This document shows, one piece after another, positions 33,583 through 41,820 of a DNA stretch of 64,000 bases (position 1 is the stretch's first letter; every line of letters begins with the position of its first letter). The stretch is from the NCBI GenBank assembly GCA_040830545.1, contig JBFOMB010000047.1:28088-92087 (forward strand), written 5' to 3'. Source of the stretch: HXMU1420-2 sp040830545 (GTDB lineage Bacteria > Pseudomonadota > Alphaproteobacteria > Rhodobacterales > Rhodobacteraceae). The notes beneath the pieces were generated by a model. That model was given only the letters and a program-made list of their open reading frames with translations. It was not told where the DNA came from and did no database searches. A program made the translations under genes and the position numbers.

Positions 33583-34023
33583 ATGCAAGTGCTGGTTCAG
33601 GCCGACCCGTTTGATCCCGGTGCCTTGTTGAACGCCTTTACCGCAGGCGTGGACGGAATGGGCGCGGTGGTCAGCTTTTCAGGGGTGGTGCGCGATGTTG
33701 CGGGCGGGTTACAGGCGATGGAGATCGAGCACTATCCCGGCATGACCGAGGCGGCGTTGACCGAAATTGCAACCGAGGCGATGCAACGTTGGTCGTTGGG
33801 CGATGCGCTGGTGATCCATCGGTATGGTCGGCTTGAGGCAGGCGAAGTGATCATGATGGTCGCCACAGCCGCGCGCCATCGCAAGGATGCGTTTGAAGCG
33901 GCTGAGTTCTTGATGGATTTTCTGAAATCGCGCGCGCCCTTCTGGAAGAAGGAAGAAACCGGCAGCGGTGACGGTTGGGTCGCGGCCAAGGACGACGATG
34001 AAGCGGCGCTGGATCGTTGGTAA
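33583..34023 (+). CDS. moaE: Molybdopterin synthase catalytic subunit
   Basis: MoaE of 146 residues, the partner of MoaD that inserts sulphur into precursor Z. Typical sequence is GAVVSFSGVVRD at about 27, the IEHYPGMTEAAL helix, HRYGRLEAGEVIMMVA, and the active-site lysine region KSRAPFWKKEE. Its stop is immediately followed by a dispersed hairpin repeat. Confidence 0.96.
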   Translation: MQVLVQADPFDPGALLNAFTAGVDGMGAVVSFSGVVRDVAGGLQAMEIEHYPGMTEAALTEIATEAMQRWSLGDALVIHRYGRLEAGEVIMMVATAARHRKDAFEAAEFLMDFLKSRAPFWKKEETGSGDGWVAAKDDDEAALDRW

Positions 34024-34080
34024 GGGGCGCTGCCCCCGTCCCTGCGGGACTCCCCCGGAGTACTTTCAGAACAATGAAGA
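34024..34080 (+). repeat. Dispersed 3'-end hairpin repeat, copy 1
   Basis: Begins directly at the moaE stop. It has a GGGGC-GCT-GCCCC hairpin, a second GTCCC/GGGAC hairpin and the tail CCCCCGGAGTACTTTC...AACAATGAAGA. Nearly the same sequence, inverted, occurs at 44655-44712. Its place and stem suggest it works as a transcription terminator or mRNA 3'-end stabiliser for moaE. Confidence 0.75.
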
Positions 34081-34154
34081 TGATGAGGCTGTCAGCGCAG
34101 TGACACATAAGGGCGGTATCTGGTGAGAATTGCAGGTAAGCCCAGAGGCGTGTC

Positions 34155-34859
34155 ATGACACTTCCTATCCACTTGGAGTCCTATCTTTCGGCTCACAACG
34201 CTCAGCGACCCAAGCGGTTGGGGCAGCGGTATGACACCGCGCGGTTTCTGCCGGAGGCGGGGAACACTGTTGTGTGTCATCTGGATACGAGTCGCCCGGA
34301 TCACCTGGCGGTTCTGGACGCGCGGGACCGGATCATGGCGCTGGAGGGGGCAGAGCGGTTTTTGTTCACGCCAGCGCAAAGCCTGCATATGACCGTGTTC
34401 GAGGGCGCAATTGAAACGCGGCGACGGGCGGATGCCTGGCCAGCGGATCAAGCTGCGGACGCTCCGATAGATCAGGTGACGGATGACTTGTTGCGGCGCA
34501 TGCGAGGCGTACCGGGGCCCGGTCCTTTCAGGATGCAGGTTGCCGGTCTGTCCCCGGGTGGGTTGGCGTTGGAACCGGTCGCCGAGGCAGATGGCGGGGT
34601 GCTGCGAACCTGGCGGGACGATCTGACGGGGCCGTTCGGGTATCGGCACGCGGATCATGACGCCTACCGATTTCACATGACTTTTTCCTACCCTGTGGAC
34701 TGGCTGCCGGACGCGTTGGTGCCGGTGTGGACAGCGGGGTTGCGCCAAATCCTGGATGATTTGGCGGCGACCATGCCAGTTCTACCACTGAGCAAGCCAG
34801 CCTATTGCCGGTTTGCGGACATGACTTGGTTCGAAGAATTGCATGTCTTCGCGGACTGA
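34155..34859 (+). CDS. 2H-phosphoesterase-like protein (DUF1868-like)
   Basis: A 234-residue protein with the two HxT motifs of the 2H phosphoesterase superfamily, LHMTVFEG at about residue 77 and FHMTFSYP at about 174. Enzymes of this fold hydrolyse 2',3'- or 1',2'-cyclic phosphates or ligate RNA ends. The best fit I can recall is DUF1868. No RNA-repair partners are next to it. Family assignment fair, substrate unknown. Confidence 0.78.
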   Translation: MTLPIHLESYLSAHNAQRPKRLGQRYDTARFLPEAGNTVVCHLDTSRPDHLAVLDARDRIMALEGAERFLFTPAQSLHMTVFEGAIETRRRADAWPADQAADAPIDQVTDDLLRRMRGVPGPGPFRMQVAGLSPGGLALEPVAEADGGVLRTWRDDLTGPFGYRHADHDAYRFHMTFSYPVDWLPDALVPVWTAGLRQILDDLAATMPVLPLSKPAYCRFADMTWFEELHVFAD

Positions 34860-34936
34860 CCCTTGAACTGCAGGTGTGATTTGGACCTGCCGTGGCTCCA
34901 TGCTAGGATCGGGGCATATTTCGTGGAGGGCTGATT

Positions 34937-35530
34937 ATGCTGAAATTTGTTGTTCGATTGTGTCTGATTTTGGGTCTCATCCAGCCTGTTATGGCTTTTG
35001 CGGAAGATGCCGGTGGCGGTGAGTACGGCACGCGAAAGGGCTATTCCAACAAGGCTCCTGCCGGGCTGTCAAACAGCACGACCAACCGAGTCGCGCGTTT
35101 GATCCAGCGCAGTGGGCCGCAATGTCAGCGGCTGGACAAGGTGTATCGCTATGACTGTTACCGCGTGGCTTACACGCTTGCCGCGCGCGAGATGGAAGGG
35201 AAAGCGGCCTATGCCGAGGCTTACAAGGCCGTGGCCAAGGTGGCGAACCTGTTGAACCGTGAAGTGTCGCGCAACCTGGACCGAAAGGCGCCAGCAATCC
35301 AGCGACGGGGGCAGACCTTCCGTCCCGTCACGCCGCAGGCTGCGCCAAAGATCAAGGCGAAGGCCACACGCGCCATTGAAGAGGCGGAAACGACCCTGTT
35401 GCGGTCGGCGTCTTCAAAGGGCAACCACTATACCAAGATCGCGGCGGCCCTCAATTCCAACAAGGTGTTGCTGCGGGCGATGCTGCGGTTGTTGCCGGGC
35501 ATGCGCGCGGTCCTGACTGAAATCGCCTGA
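34937..35530 (+). CDS. Periplasmic hypothetical protein
   Basis: A 197-residue protein with a signal peptide (MLKFVVRLCLILGLIQPVMAFA) and a strongly basic, helical mature part. Two cysteines (QCQRLDKVYRYDC) lie ten residues apart. I do not recognise the family. GGAGGG lies before the ATG. It is convergent with a very small membrane-protein gene. Confidence 0.7.
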   Translation: MLKFVVRLCLILGLIQPVMAFAEDAGGGEYGTRKGYSNKAPAGLSNSTTNRVARLIQRSGPQCQRLDKVYRYDCYRVAYTLAAREMEGKAAYAEAYKAVAKVANLLNREVSRNLDRKAPAIQRRGQTFRPVTPQAAPKIKAKATRAIEEAETTLLRSASSKGNHYTKIAAALNSNKVLLRAMLRLLPGMRAVLTEIA

Positions 35531-35536
35531 TCTGCC

Positions 35537-35647
35537 TCAGAGCGCGGTAAAGACGATCACGGCTGCCGAATAGAAGGCAAATCCCGCAATGCCCAGCATC
35601 ACGCTGGCCAAGAGGATGTCGATCGCTGTGGGTCCCGGTTCACTCAT
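35537..35647 (-). CDS. Candidate 36-residue single-span protein
   Basis: Short frame of 36 codons encoding one hydrophobic helix (IDILLASVMLGIAGFAFYSAAVIVF) after a short polar start MSEPGPT. The composition is that of a genuine membrane miniprotein, but no strong ribosome site is seen before ATG 35647 and nothing else supports it. It could start further upstream at 35743. Confidence 0.4.
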   Translation of the reverse strand: MSEPGPTAIDILLASVMLGIAGFAFYSAAVIVFTAL

Positions 35648-35786
35648 GGCGGTCAATCTGATCGCGAAACTGGATATCGGTTTGATCAGAATTGGGCATC
35701 CTTGTGGCACCTGACGTAACGGGCGCATTGCGGGGGTGGTCAAGCGGGAGGGCGGGAATTAGGGTTCCCGCGAGAGAGGAAATTTC

Positions 35787-37217
35787 ATGGCAGATACAGA
35801 GATTTGGCGGCTAACAGCCGCAGAAGTGGCGGCACAGACACGGGCCGGGGATATCACGGCTGAGGCGGCGGTTGCCTCTTCAATTGACCGGATGAACGCG
35901 ACGAACCCGGACCTGAATGCGGTTGTCGAGGATCTGAGCAGCGCGGCGCTGGAGCAGGCGCGGCAACTGGACAAGGATCGCGCGGCAGGGGCCGAACCGG
36001 GGCCGCTGCATGGCGTGCCGGTGACGATCAAGATCAACGTGGATCAGACCGGACACGCCACGTCAAACGGTGTGCCTGTGTTCAAGGACCTGATTGCACC
36101 TGCGAACGCGCCTTTAGTGGATAGCCTGCAGCGGGCAGGTGCGGTTGTGATCGGGCGCACGAATACGCCGGAATTCAGCTTCCGCGCGGATACGGACAAT
36201 CCGCTGCACGGGCGCACACATAACCCCTGGGGGCGGCATATCTCGGCCGGGGGGTCGTCTGGCGGCGCCGGGTCTGCGGTGATGGCCGGCATGGGGCAGC
36301 TGGCCCATGGCAACGATATCGGCGGGTCATTGCGGTTCCCGGCGGCGGCCAATGGGGCCGTGACGGTAAAGCCCGGGTTGGGTCGTGTGCCCGCCTGGAA
36401 CCCGTCGCAGGCGGCAGAGCGTGGTATGCTGGCGCAATCCATGAGCGTGCAGGGTCTGATCACACGTAGCGCGGCGGACCTGCACTATGCGATGCCGACC
36501 ATGATCGAAGCGGACGCACGCGATCCGTTCCACGTGCCGTTGCCCTGGCGCGGGTCGGATTTGGAAGGGCCGATCAAGGTCGGGTTCACCAAACTGGTGC
36601 CGGGTTTTGATCTGCACCCGGACGTATCCGCCGCATTGGACGCGGCACGGGACGCGCTGGTCGATGCGGGCTATGTGGTCGAAGAAGTCGGCACGCCGGA
36701 CATCGAGGCCTGTGCGCTGGCGGGGTATCGGACGCTGATGGGTGAGGTGCGCGCGTTGATGGGCGACGCCATCAAGGATCACGGTTCTGAGACACTGAAC
36801 AGTATCTTCTCGCACTACTACGGCCATTTCCCGCCCTATGAAGGCGCGGAACTGCTGCAGATGATGGCACAGCGCACCCACTTTGCGCGCGAATGGTCGC
36901 TGTTCCTTGAGGACTATCCGCTGGTTCTGACGCCGTTCCTGCCGATCCCGTTCTTTGCCCCCAACCGCGATGCTGAAGGGCTGGAGGGCGCGTTGGAGGC
37001 GCTGGGCACCGCGCTGTGGTCTTATTCGATGAACTACATGGGGCTGCCTGCCGGTAACATTCCAACGCGGCTGGCCGACTTGCCGCAAGGCAAGCAACCG
37101 ATCAACGTGCAACTGGTGGGCCGTCGGTGGCGCGAGGACCTGATCGTGGATGCCCTTACGGAAATCGAGACACGCGTGGGTCGGATGTGCGATCCGCTTT
37201 GGGATCAAATGGGGTGA
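35787..37217 (+). CDS. Amidase-signature enzyme
   Basis: Amidase of 476 residues that hydrolyses an amide to acid plus amine or ammonia. The Ser-cisSer-Lys triad is visible as a Lys in VPVTIKINVDQ (about 78), a Ser in the Gly/Ser loop SAGGSSGGAGSAV (about 155) and the nucleophile in GNDIGGSLRFPA (about 178). The substrate could be an acyl amide, an indole acetamide-like compound or a polymer-derived amide. An acyl-CoA ligase gene begins ten bases after its stop, so the acid product may be activated to a CoA ester. Confidence 0.93.
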   Translation: MADTEIWRLTAAEVAAQTRAGDITAEAAVASSIDRMNATNPDLNAVVEDLSSAALEQARQLDKDRAAGAEPGPLHGVPVTIKINVDQTGHATSNGVPVFKDLIAPANAPLVDSLQRAGAVVIGRTNTPEFSFRADTDNPLHGRTHNPWGRHISAGGSSGGAGSAVMAGMGQLAHGNDIGGSLRFPAAANGAVTVKPGLGRVPAWNPSQAAERGMLAQSMSVQGLITRSAADLHYAMPTMIEADARDPFHVPLPWRGSDLEGPIKVGFTKLVPGFDLHPDVSAALDAARDALVDAGYVVEEVGTPDIEACALAGYRTLMGEVRALMGDAIKDHGSETLNSIFSHYYGHFPPYEGAELLQMMAQRTHFAREWSLFLEDYPLVLTPFLPIPFFAPNRDAEGLEGALEALGTALWSYSMNYMGLPAGNIPTRLADLPQGKQPINVQLVGRRWREDLIVDALTEIETRVGRMCDPLWDQMG

Positions 37218-37227
37218 GGGGACAAAC

Positions 37228-38793
37228 ATGACCATGCAGATTTCTGCCGTTTTGCGGCGCGCCGTGCAGGTTGCGCCAAATGGTATCGCGACCATTCATC
37301 TGGACCGGCAGCACACATGGCGCGAGTTTATGGCCCGTGTTCAGAAACTGGCCGGGGCCTTGCAAGGGCTGGGTGTGGAGCCCGGTGATCGCGTTGCGTT
37401 GTTGTCGCTGAATTCGGACCGGTTCATCGAGTACTTCTTTGCAACCGTTTGGGCGGGTGGGGCGATGATGCCGATGAACATCCGCTGGGCGCCTGCCGAA
37501 TGCGCCTATGCCCTGAACGATGCGGGCGCGGAAATCCTGATTGTTGATGATGCCTTTGCCGCAGCGGTGCCTGCCATTCAGGCGGATGTCCCGGGGTTGA
37601 AAACCATCGTGTTCGCGGGAGATGGTGACACGCCCGAGGGCATGCTGAACTACGAGGAGATTCTGGCGGCTGCTGACCCGGTCGACGATGCCGGGCGCGG
37701 CGGTGATGAACTGGCGGGGGTGTTTTACACCGGCGGGACCACCGGTTTCCCCAAGGGTGTGATGCTGAGCCATCAGAATTTCTATGTCGGGGGGATTTCC
37801 AATGCGCAGGAGCTGAACATCCGCGATGGCAGCGTCTACCTGCACGCGGCTCCGATGTTTCACATCGCAGACCTGCTGTGGTTCATGGCGGTGACGTTTG
37901 TGTCCGGCACCCATGTGTCGATACCGATGTTCACACCAGAAGGCACGTTGGAAGCGGTCGAAAAATATCGACCCACACATCTGCTGTTGGTGCCTGTGAT
38001 GATCCTGATGGTGCTGCAGTCGGAGAGACTGGCCGAAACGGATGTATCGTCGCTGGAATTGATTGCGTATGGGGCCTCTCCCATCACCGAAGCGGTACTG
38101 AACGACGCGTTCGAGAAGTTCCCGAACGCGCAGTTCCTGCAGGCCTTTGGTCAGACGGAGCTGGCCCCGGTGGCAACGATTTTGGGCACCGAGTTTCATT
38201 CGGAAGCAGGGTTCAAGGCAGGCAAGCTGCGGTCCTGCGGGCGGGCGACCCGGGTTTGCGAGATTCGGATCGTAGACGAAAACGATCAGGAGGTGGCAAG
38301 CGGTGAAGTGGGCCATATCACTGTGCGCGGGCCGATCACGATGCTGGGTTACTGGAACAAGCCCGAGGTGACGGCAGACACGATAAAGGACGGTTGGGTC
38401 TATACAGGGGACGCGGGCTACATGGACCAAGACGGGTTCATCTTCCTGATGGACCGGTTGAAGGACATGATCGTGTCCGGCGGTGAAAATGTCTACTCTA
38501 CCGAGGTTGAGAACGCGCTGTCGCAACACCCCGCCGTGGCCACCAGTGCCGTGATCGGGGTGCCGGACGACAAATGGGGCGAGCGGGTGCATGCCATCAT
38601 CATCCTGAAACCGGGGATGGAGGCGAGTGAGCAGGAGCTGAAAGATCACTGCCACACGCTGATTGCCGGGTACAAATGTCCCCGCTCGATATCGTTCCGG
38701 GAAGAACCGTTCCCGCTGTCCGGGGCCAACAAGGTGCTGAAGACAGAATTACGCAAGCCGTTCTGGGACGGGCAGGCGCGCAGCATCAACTGA
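37228..38793 (+). CDS. Acyl-CoA synthetase (AMP-forming)
   Basis: Adenylate-forming ligase of 521 residues. The P-loop-like motif is YTGGTTGFPKG at about 168-178. The A8 motif is GWVYTGDAGYMDQDGF near 390, followed by DRLKDMIVSGGENVYSTEVE, and the catalytic lysine region is NKVLKTELRK at the end. It activates a carboxylic acid as acyl-AMP and then acyl-CoA. ATG 37228 has GAGGGG upstream. It is coupled to the amidase gene, suggesting a pair that releases and activates an acid. Confidence 0.93.
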   Translation: MTMQISAVLRRAVQVAPNGIATIHLDRQHTWREFMARVQKLAGALQGLGVEPGDRVALLSLNSDRFIEYFFATVWAGGAMMPMNIRWAPAECAYALNDAGAEILIVDDAFAAAVPAIQADVPGLKTIVFAGDGDTPEGMLNYEEILAAADPVDDAGRGGDELAGVFYTGGTTGFPKGVMLSHQNFYVGGISNAQELNIRDGSVYLHAAPMFHIADLLWFMAVTFVSGTHVSIPMFTPEGTLEAVEKYRPTHLLLVPVMILMVLQSERLAETDVSSLELIAYGASPITEAVLNDAFEKFPNAQFLQAFGQTELAPVATILGTEFHSEAGFKAGKLRSCGRATRVCEIRIVDENDQEVASGEVGHITVRGPITMLGYWNKPEVTADTIKDGWVYTGDAGYMDQDGFIFLMDRLKDMIVSGGENVYSTEVENALSQHPAVATSAVIGVPDDKWGERVHAIIILKPGMEASEQELKDHCHTLIAGYKCPRSISFREEPFPLSGANKVLKTELRKPFWDGQARSIN

Positions 38794-38853
38794 ACCTGAT
38801 CCACCGGTGCGCCTGCGGCGCGCAGGTTGGTTTGCGTTTGGGCCACGCAGGCC

Positions 38854-38902
38854 TTGGGGGCTTTGCCCCCAAACCCCCAGAGTATTTGTGCAAAGTTGAA
38901 GA
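38854..38902 (+). repeat. Dispersed 3'-end hairpin repeat, copy 3
   Basis: A perfect 8-bp hairpin TTGGGGGC-TTT-GCCCCCAA (38854-38872) is followed by CCCCCAGAGTATTTG and a GAAGA end. It shares tail and layout, but not the exact stem, with the copies at 34024, 44655 and 50093. It lies 60 bases 3' of the acyl-CoA ligase gene in the same orientation. Confidence 0.65.
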
Positions 38903-38946
38903 CAGGGTGATTGCCGCGCGGGGGCGGAGGCTCTATATGCCGCGCG

Positions 38947-40338
38947 ATGAGCAATCCTCCTGATCTTCGCCCCGATTTGGCCCCCCGTGCCCGTTTGGGG
39001 GACGCGCCCCGTGCCGGACAACCGACCGTTGGCATGGTGTCGCTGGGCTGTCCCAAGGCCTTGGTAGACAGTGAACGTATCCTGACCCGGTTGCGAGCCG
39101 AAGGGTATGGCGTGTCAGCAGACTATGCCGGGGCGGATGCGGTGATTGTGAACACCTGCGGGTTTCTAGATTCCGCCAAGGCCGAGTCACTGGAGGCGAT
39201 TGGTGAAGCACTTGCCGAGAATGGGCGGGTGATAGTGACGGGCTGTCTGGGGGCGGAACCGGATTACATCACTGGCGCGCATCCCAAGGTGCTGGCCGTA
39301 ACTGGACCGCATCAATACGAGCAGGTCCTTGATGCCGTGCATGCCGCTGTTCCGCCTGATCCAGACCCGTTTGCGGATCTGCTGCCGGCTTCGGGCGTCA
39401 AGCTGACGCCGCGCCACTACGCGTATCTCAAGATTTCCGAGGGCTGCAATCATCGGTGCAAGTTCTGCATCATCCCGGATATGCGCGGGCGGTTGGTGTC
39501 GCGCCCTGCTGGTGCTGTCCTGCGCGAAGCAGAGCGCCTGGTTGATGCAGGGGTTCAGGAACTGTTGGTGATCTCCCAAGATACAAGTGCTTATGGTGCG
39601 GATCGAAAGAATGCCATGAGCCTGTGGAAAGATCGCGAAATCGCGGATTCCATACATGACCTGTCCAACGAGTTGGGCCAGCTAGGAGCCTGGGTTCGCT
39701 TGCATTATGTCTATCCCTATCCGTTTGTGGACAGACTTATCCCCCTGATGGCCGACGCACAGAGCGGTATCCTGCCTTATCTGGATATTCCGTTCCAACA
39801 CGCCCATCCCGACACGCTGAAACGTATGGCGCGGCCTGCTGCGGCAGAGCGGACGATGGACCGGATCAACGCCTGGCGGGACATCTGTCCGGACATCACG
39901 TTGCGCTCGACGTTTATCGTCGGGTATCCGGGAGAGACCGAAGCCGAGTTTGCACACCTTCTGGACTGGTTGCGCGAGGCGCGGTTGGATCGCGTCGGTT
40001 GTTTTCAATATGAAAACGTGGACGGCGCGCGGTCCAACGATCTGCCGGACCATGTACCGGAAGAGGTGAAGCAGGACCGTTGGGAACGCTTCATGGCAGT
40101 CGCTCAGCAAATTTCGGCGGAGAAGCTGGAGGCCAAGGTAGGCCAGCAGATGGAAGTTATAGTGGACGAGGTGGATGACGAGGCCGCCACCTGCCGCACG
40201 CAGGCCGACGCGCCCGAGATCGACGGGAACCTGTTTATCGACGAAGGGTTCGAGGGTCTTAAGCCCGGCCAGATCGTCACGGTCGAGGTTGAAGAGGCGG
40301 GCGATTACGATCTGTGGGGGCGGTTGCTCCCCAGGTAA
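38947..40338 (+). CDS. rimO: Ribosomal protein S12 methylthiotransferase
   Basis: Radical-SAM enzyme of 463 residues that adds a methylthio group to Asp88 of ribosomal protein S12. The N-terminal UPF0004 domain holds three cysteines (SLGCPKALVDSE, NTCGFL and TGCLGAEP) for the auxiliary cluster. The radical-SAM CxxxCxxC is in EGCNHRCKFCIIP at about 173. A TRAM domain ends the protein (about 395-463). ATG 38947 fits the family start. Confidence 0.96.
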   Translation: MSNPPDLRPDLAPRARLGDAPRAGQPTVGMVSLGCPKALVDSERILTRLRAEGYGVSADYAGADAVIVNTCGFLDSAKAESLEAIGEALAENGRVIVTGCLGAEPDYITGAHPKVLAVTGPHQYEQVLDAVHAAVPPDPDPFADLLPASGVKLTPRHYAYLKISEGCNHRCKFCIIPDMRGRLVSRPAGAVLREAERLVDAGVQELLVISQDTSAYGADRKNAMSLWKDREIADSIHDLSNELGQLGAWVRLHYVYPYPFVDRLIPLMADAQSGILPYLDIPFQHAHPDTLKRMARPAAAERTMDRINAWRDICPDITLRSTFIVGYPGETEAEFAHLLDWLREARLDRVGCFQYENVDGARSNDLPDHVPEEVKQDRWERFMAVAQQISAEKLEAKVGQQMEVIVDEVDDEAATCRTQADAPEIDGNLFIDEGFEGLKPGQIVTVEVEEAGDYDLWGRLLPR

Positions 40339-40406
40339 AGCCGGATAGGGGCACAGCACAACACATCTGCGTGGCTGCACTTTTCCCGCTCCGAAAACAC
40401 GCTAGG

Positions 40407-40430
40407 CTCCATCTCAGCAAAAGGATGGAG
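40407..40430 (+). promoter_or_regulatory. Hairpin covering the ribosome site of the CDGSH gene
   Basis: CTCCATC at 40407-40413 pairs perfectly with GATGGAG at 40424-40430 across a ten-base loop. The right arm contains the only good ribosome-binding sequence (GGATGGAG) before the ATG at 40438. In the mRNA the site would be hidden whenever the stem forms, so translation may respond to temperature or a bound factor. Confidence 0.45.
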
Positions 40431-40437
40431 ATACCCC

Positions 40438-40680
40438 ATGTCCGATAAGCCAGTTGTCGCCCAGAAAGCCCCTTATCCTGTCGATGTGACGGCCGGGAAA
40501 ACCTATTTCTGGTGCACCTGTGGGCAGTCCGAGAAGCAGCCGTTTTGCGACGGCTCGCACAAAGACACCAGTTTCACCCCGATGAAATGGGAAGCGACCG
40601 CCGACAAGAAGGTGTTCTTCTGCGGTTGCAAGGCCACCGGCAAGTCACCGATGTGCGACGGCAGCCACTCCAAGCTCTGA
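40438..40680 (+). CDS. Double-CDGSH iron-sulphur protein
   Basis: An 80-residue protein with two complete CDGSH motifs, CTCGQSEKQPFCDGSH and CGCKATGKSPMCDGSH. Each should hold a 2Fe-2S cluster through three cysteines and one histidine, as in MitoNEET-like type 3 proteins (MiNT). Such proteins are redox- and pH-sensitive cluster carriers. Here both sites are in one chain, without a membrane helix, so it should be cytosolic. It is convergent with the M48 peptidase gene. Confidence 0.93.
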   Translation: MSDKPVVAQKAPYPVDVTAGKTYFWCTCGQSEKQPFCDGSHKDTSFTPMKWEATADKKVFFCGCKATGKSPMCDGSHSKL

Positions 40681-40684
40681 CAGC

Positions 40685-41395
40685 TCAGCCACCAATCCGG
40701 GCCAGTGTATTCACCACCGCCTGATAGCGGTCCGCATTAGGCGGGTGTGTGCCCAGAAACTGGTTGCCGGGGTCCGGGATCCGGTTGAAAAACTGCGCGC
40801 CGACTAGCGGGTCGTAACCGGCCCGCTTGGTAATCAGCGTACCCAGCTCATCTGCTTCCAATTCGAATTCTTTCGAGTAACTGCGCGATCCGACAAACTC
40901 ACCCAGCTCTTGCGCCGTTGCGATGTCTGCTGTGGACCCGCCGGTGAGCGAGGCGAGCCCAGCGAAAACCGCAGCCCCGGCCGCGGCGTTTTGCGCCTGC
41001 CGGGTCAGGTGGTTCTGAATATGGTGCGCCGCCTCGTGCCCCATCACAAACGCCAGCTCATCTGTATTCCGCGCATCAAATATCAGGGCTTCAGTAAAGG
41101 TGATGACCGGACGGCCACCTTCTTCCAAAGACTGATACGCATTCGGCGGCTGGTTTCGCCGCGTGTCCACCACAATCTTGAAATCACAGTTCAGCCCCCG
41201 TGAATACTGGCGGCAAAGGCCTTCTGCTGTTGGTTCCACCCGGGACACCACTTGGCCAAAACCGCGCCTGGCCTCCTCGGCAGAGGTGAAGCCGGTTGTC
41301 GCAATTGGCGGGGGTGCGGTTGGGCCACTTGTCTGGACGACGTCGACGGTACAAGCCGTCAGTACAAGAAAGGCCAAACTTGCAAGAAGACGCAT
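40685..41395 (-). CDS. M48-family metalloprotease lipoprotein
   Basis: A 236-residue periplasmic zinc peptidase. The N-terminus is a lipoprotein signal with lipobox LTAC, so the protein should be anchored to a membrane by Cys16. The HExxH motif reads GHEAAHH at about 123, and the downstream Glu ligand region is ELEADELGT. It resembles the peptidase part of BepA/LoiP, which survey outer-membrane protein assembly, without the TPR domain. ATG 41395 is used; the codon before it is TTG. Confidence 0.92.
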   Translation of the reverse strand: MRLLASLAFLVLTACTVDVVQTSGPTAPPPIATTGFTSAEEARRGFGQVVSRVEPTAEGLCRQYSRGLNCDFKIVVDTRRNQPPNAYQSLEEGGRPVITFTEALIFDARNTDELAFVMGHEAAHHIQNHLTRQAQNAAAGAAVFAGLASLTGGSTADIATAQELGEFVGSRSYSKEFELEADELGTLITKRAGYDPLVGAQFFNRIPDPGNQFLGTHPPNADRYQAVVNTLARIGG

Positions 41396-41508
41396 CAAAC
41401 CCCGATCCCATTTGATATGCTGCGCTGTGTTTTAACACAGACATCAGCGTCTTCCAGCGTGTTCGATACCGGGTTGAAAACGCCGCCTGTGATCGGCACT
41501 CTATCGCC

Positions 41509-41745
41509 ATGTTTACCATCGAACATGAATTTGACGCCACCGTGATCACTCTGGTCGATCAAGGCAGCGCGCCCTTGCAAGAAGACGTGACCGTCAACAG
41601 CTTTGCCGAATGTGTGACAGTTGAACAGTACGATCCGCGCACGGATACGGTGCACAAGATTACACTATCGCCTGAACAGGTGCGTGACCTCGCTGCGGCG
41701 CTCGATCTGCCCGAAGGCGTCTACAAACTGCGCGAAGAAAGCTGA
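41509..41745 (+). CDS. Hypothetical protein, 78 residues
   Basis: Short acidic protein of mixed alpha/beta pattern, not recognised. It has no signal peptide, membrane segment or cysteine pair (one Cys only). Codon use is like that of the neighbours and the end (QVRDLAAALDLPEG) is a clear helix. It is divergent from the M48 lipoprotein gene and 75 bases before the deacetylase gene. Confidence 0.6.
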   Translation: MFTIEHEFDATVITLVDQGSAPLQEDVTVNSFAECVTVEQYDPRTDTVHKITLSPEQVRDLAAALDLPEGVYKLREES

Positions 41746-41820
41746 CGCGCGACCCGTCACAGTGCCATAGACAAACGGCCAGTCCCCCGAAATAGTGCGC
41801 CCAAGCGACAGGAGGGATTG

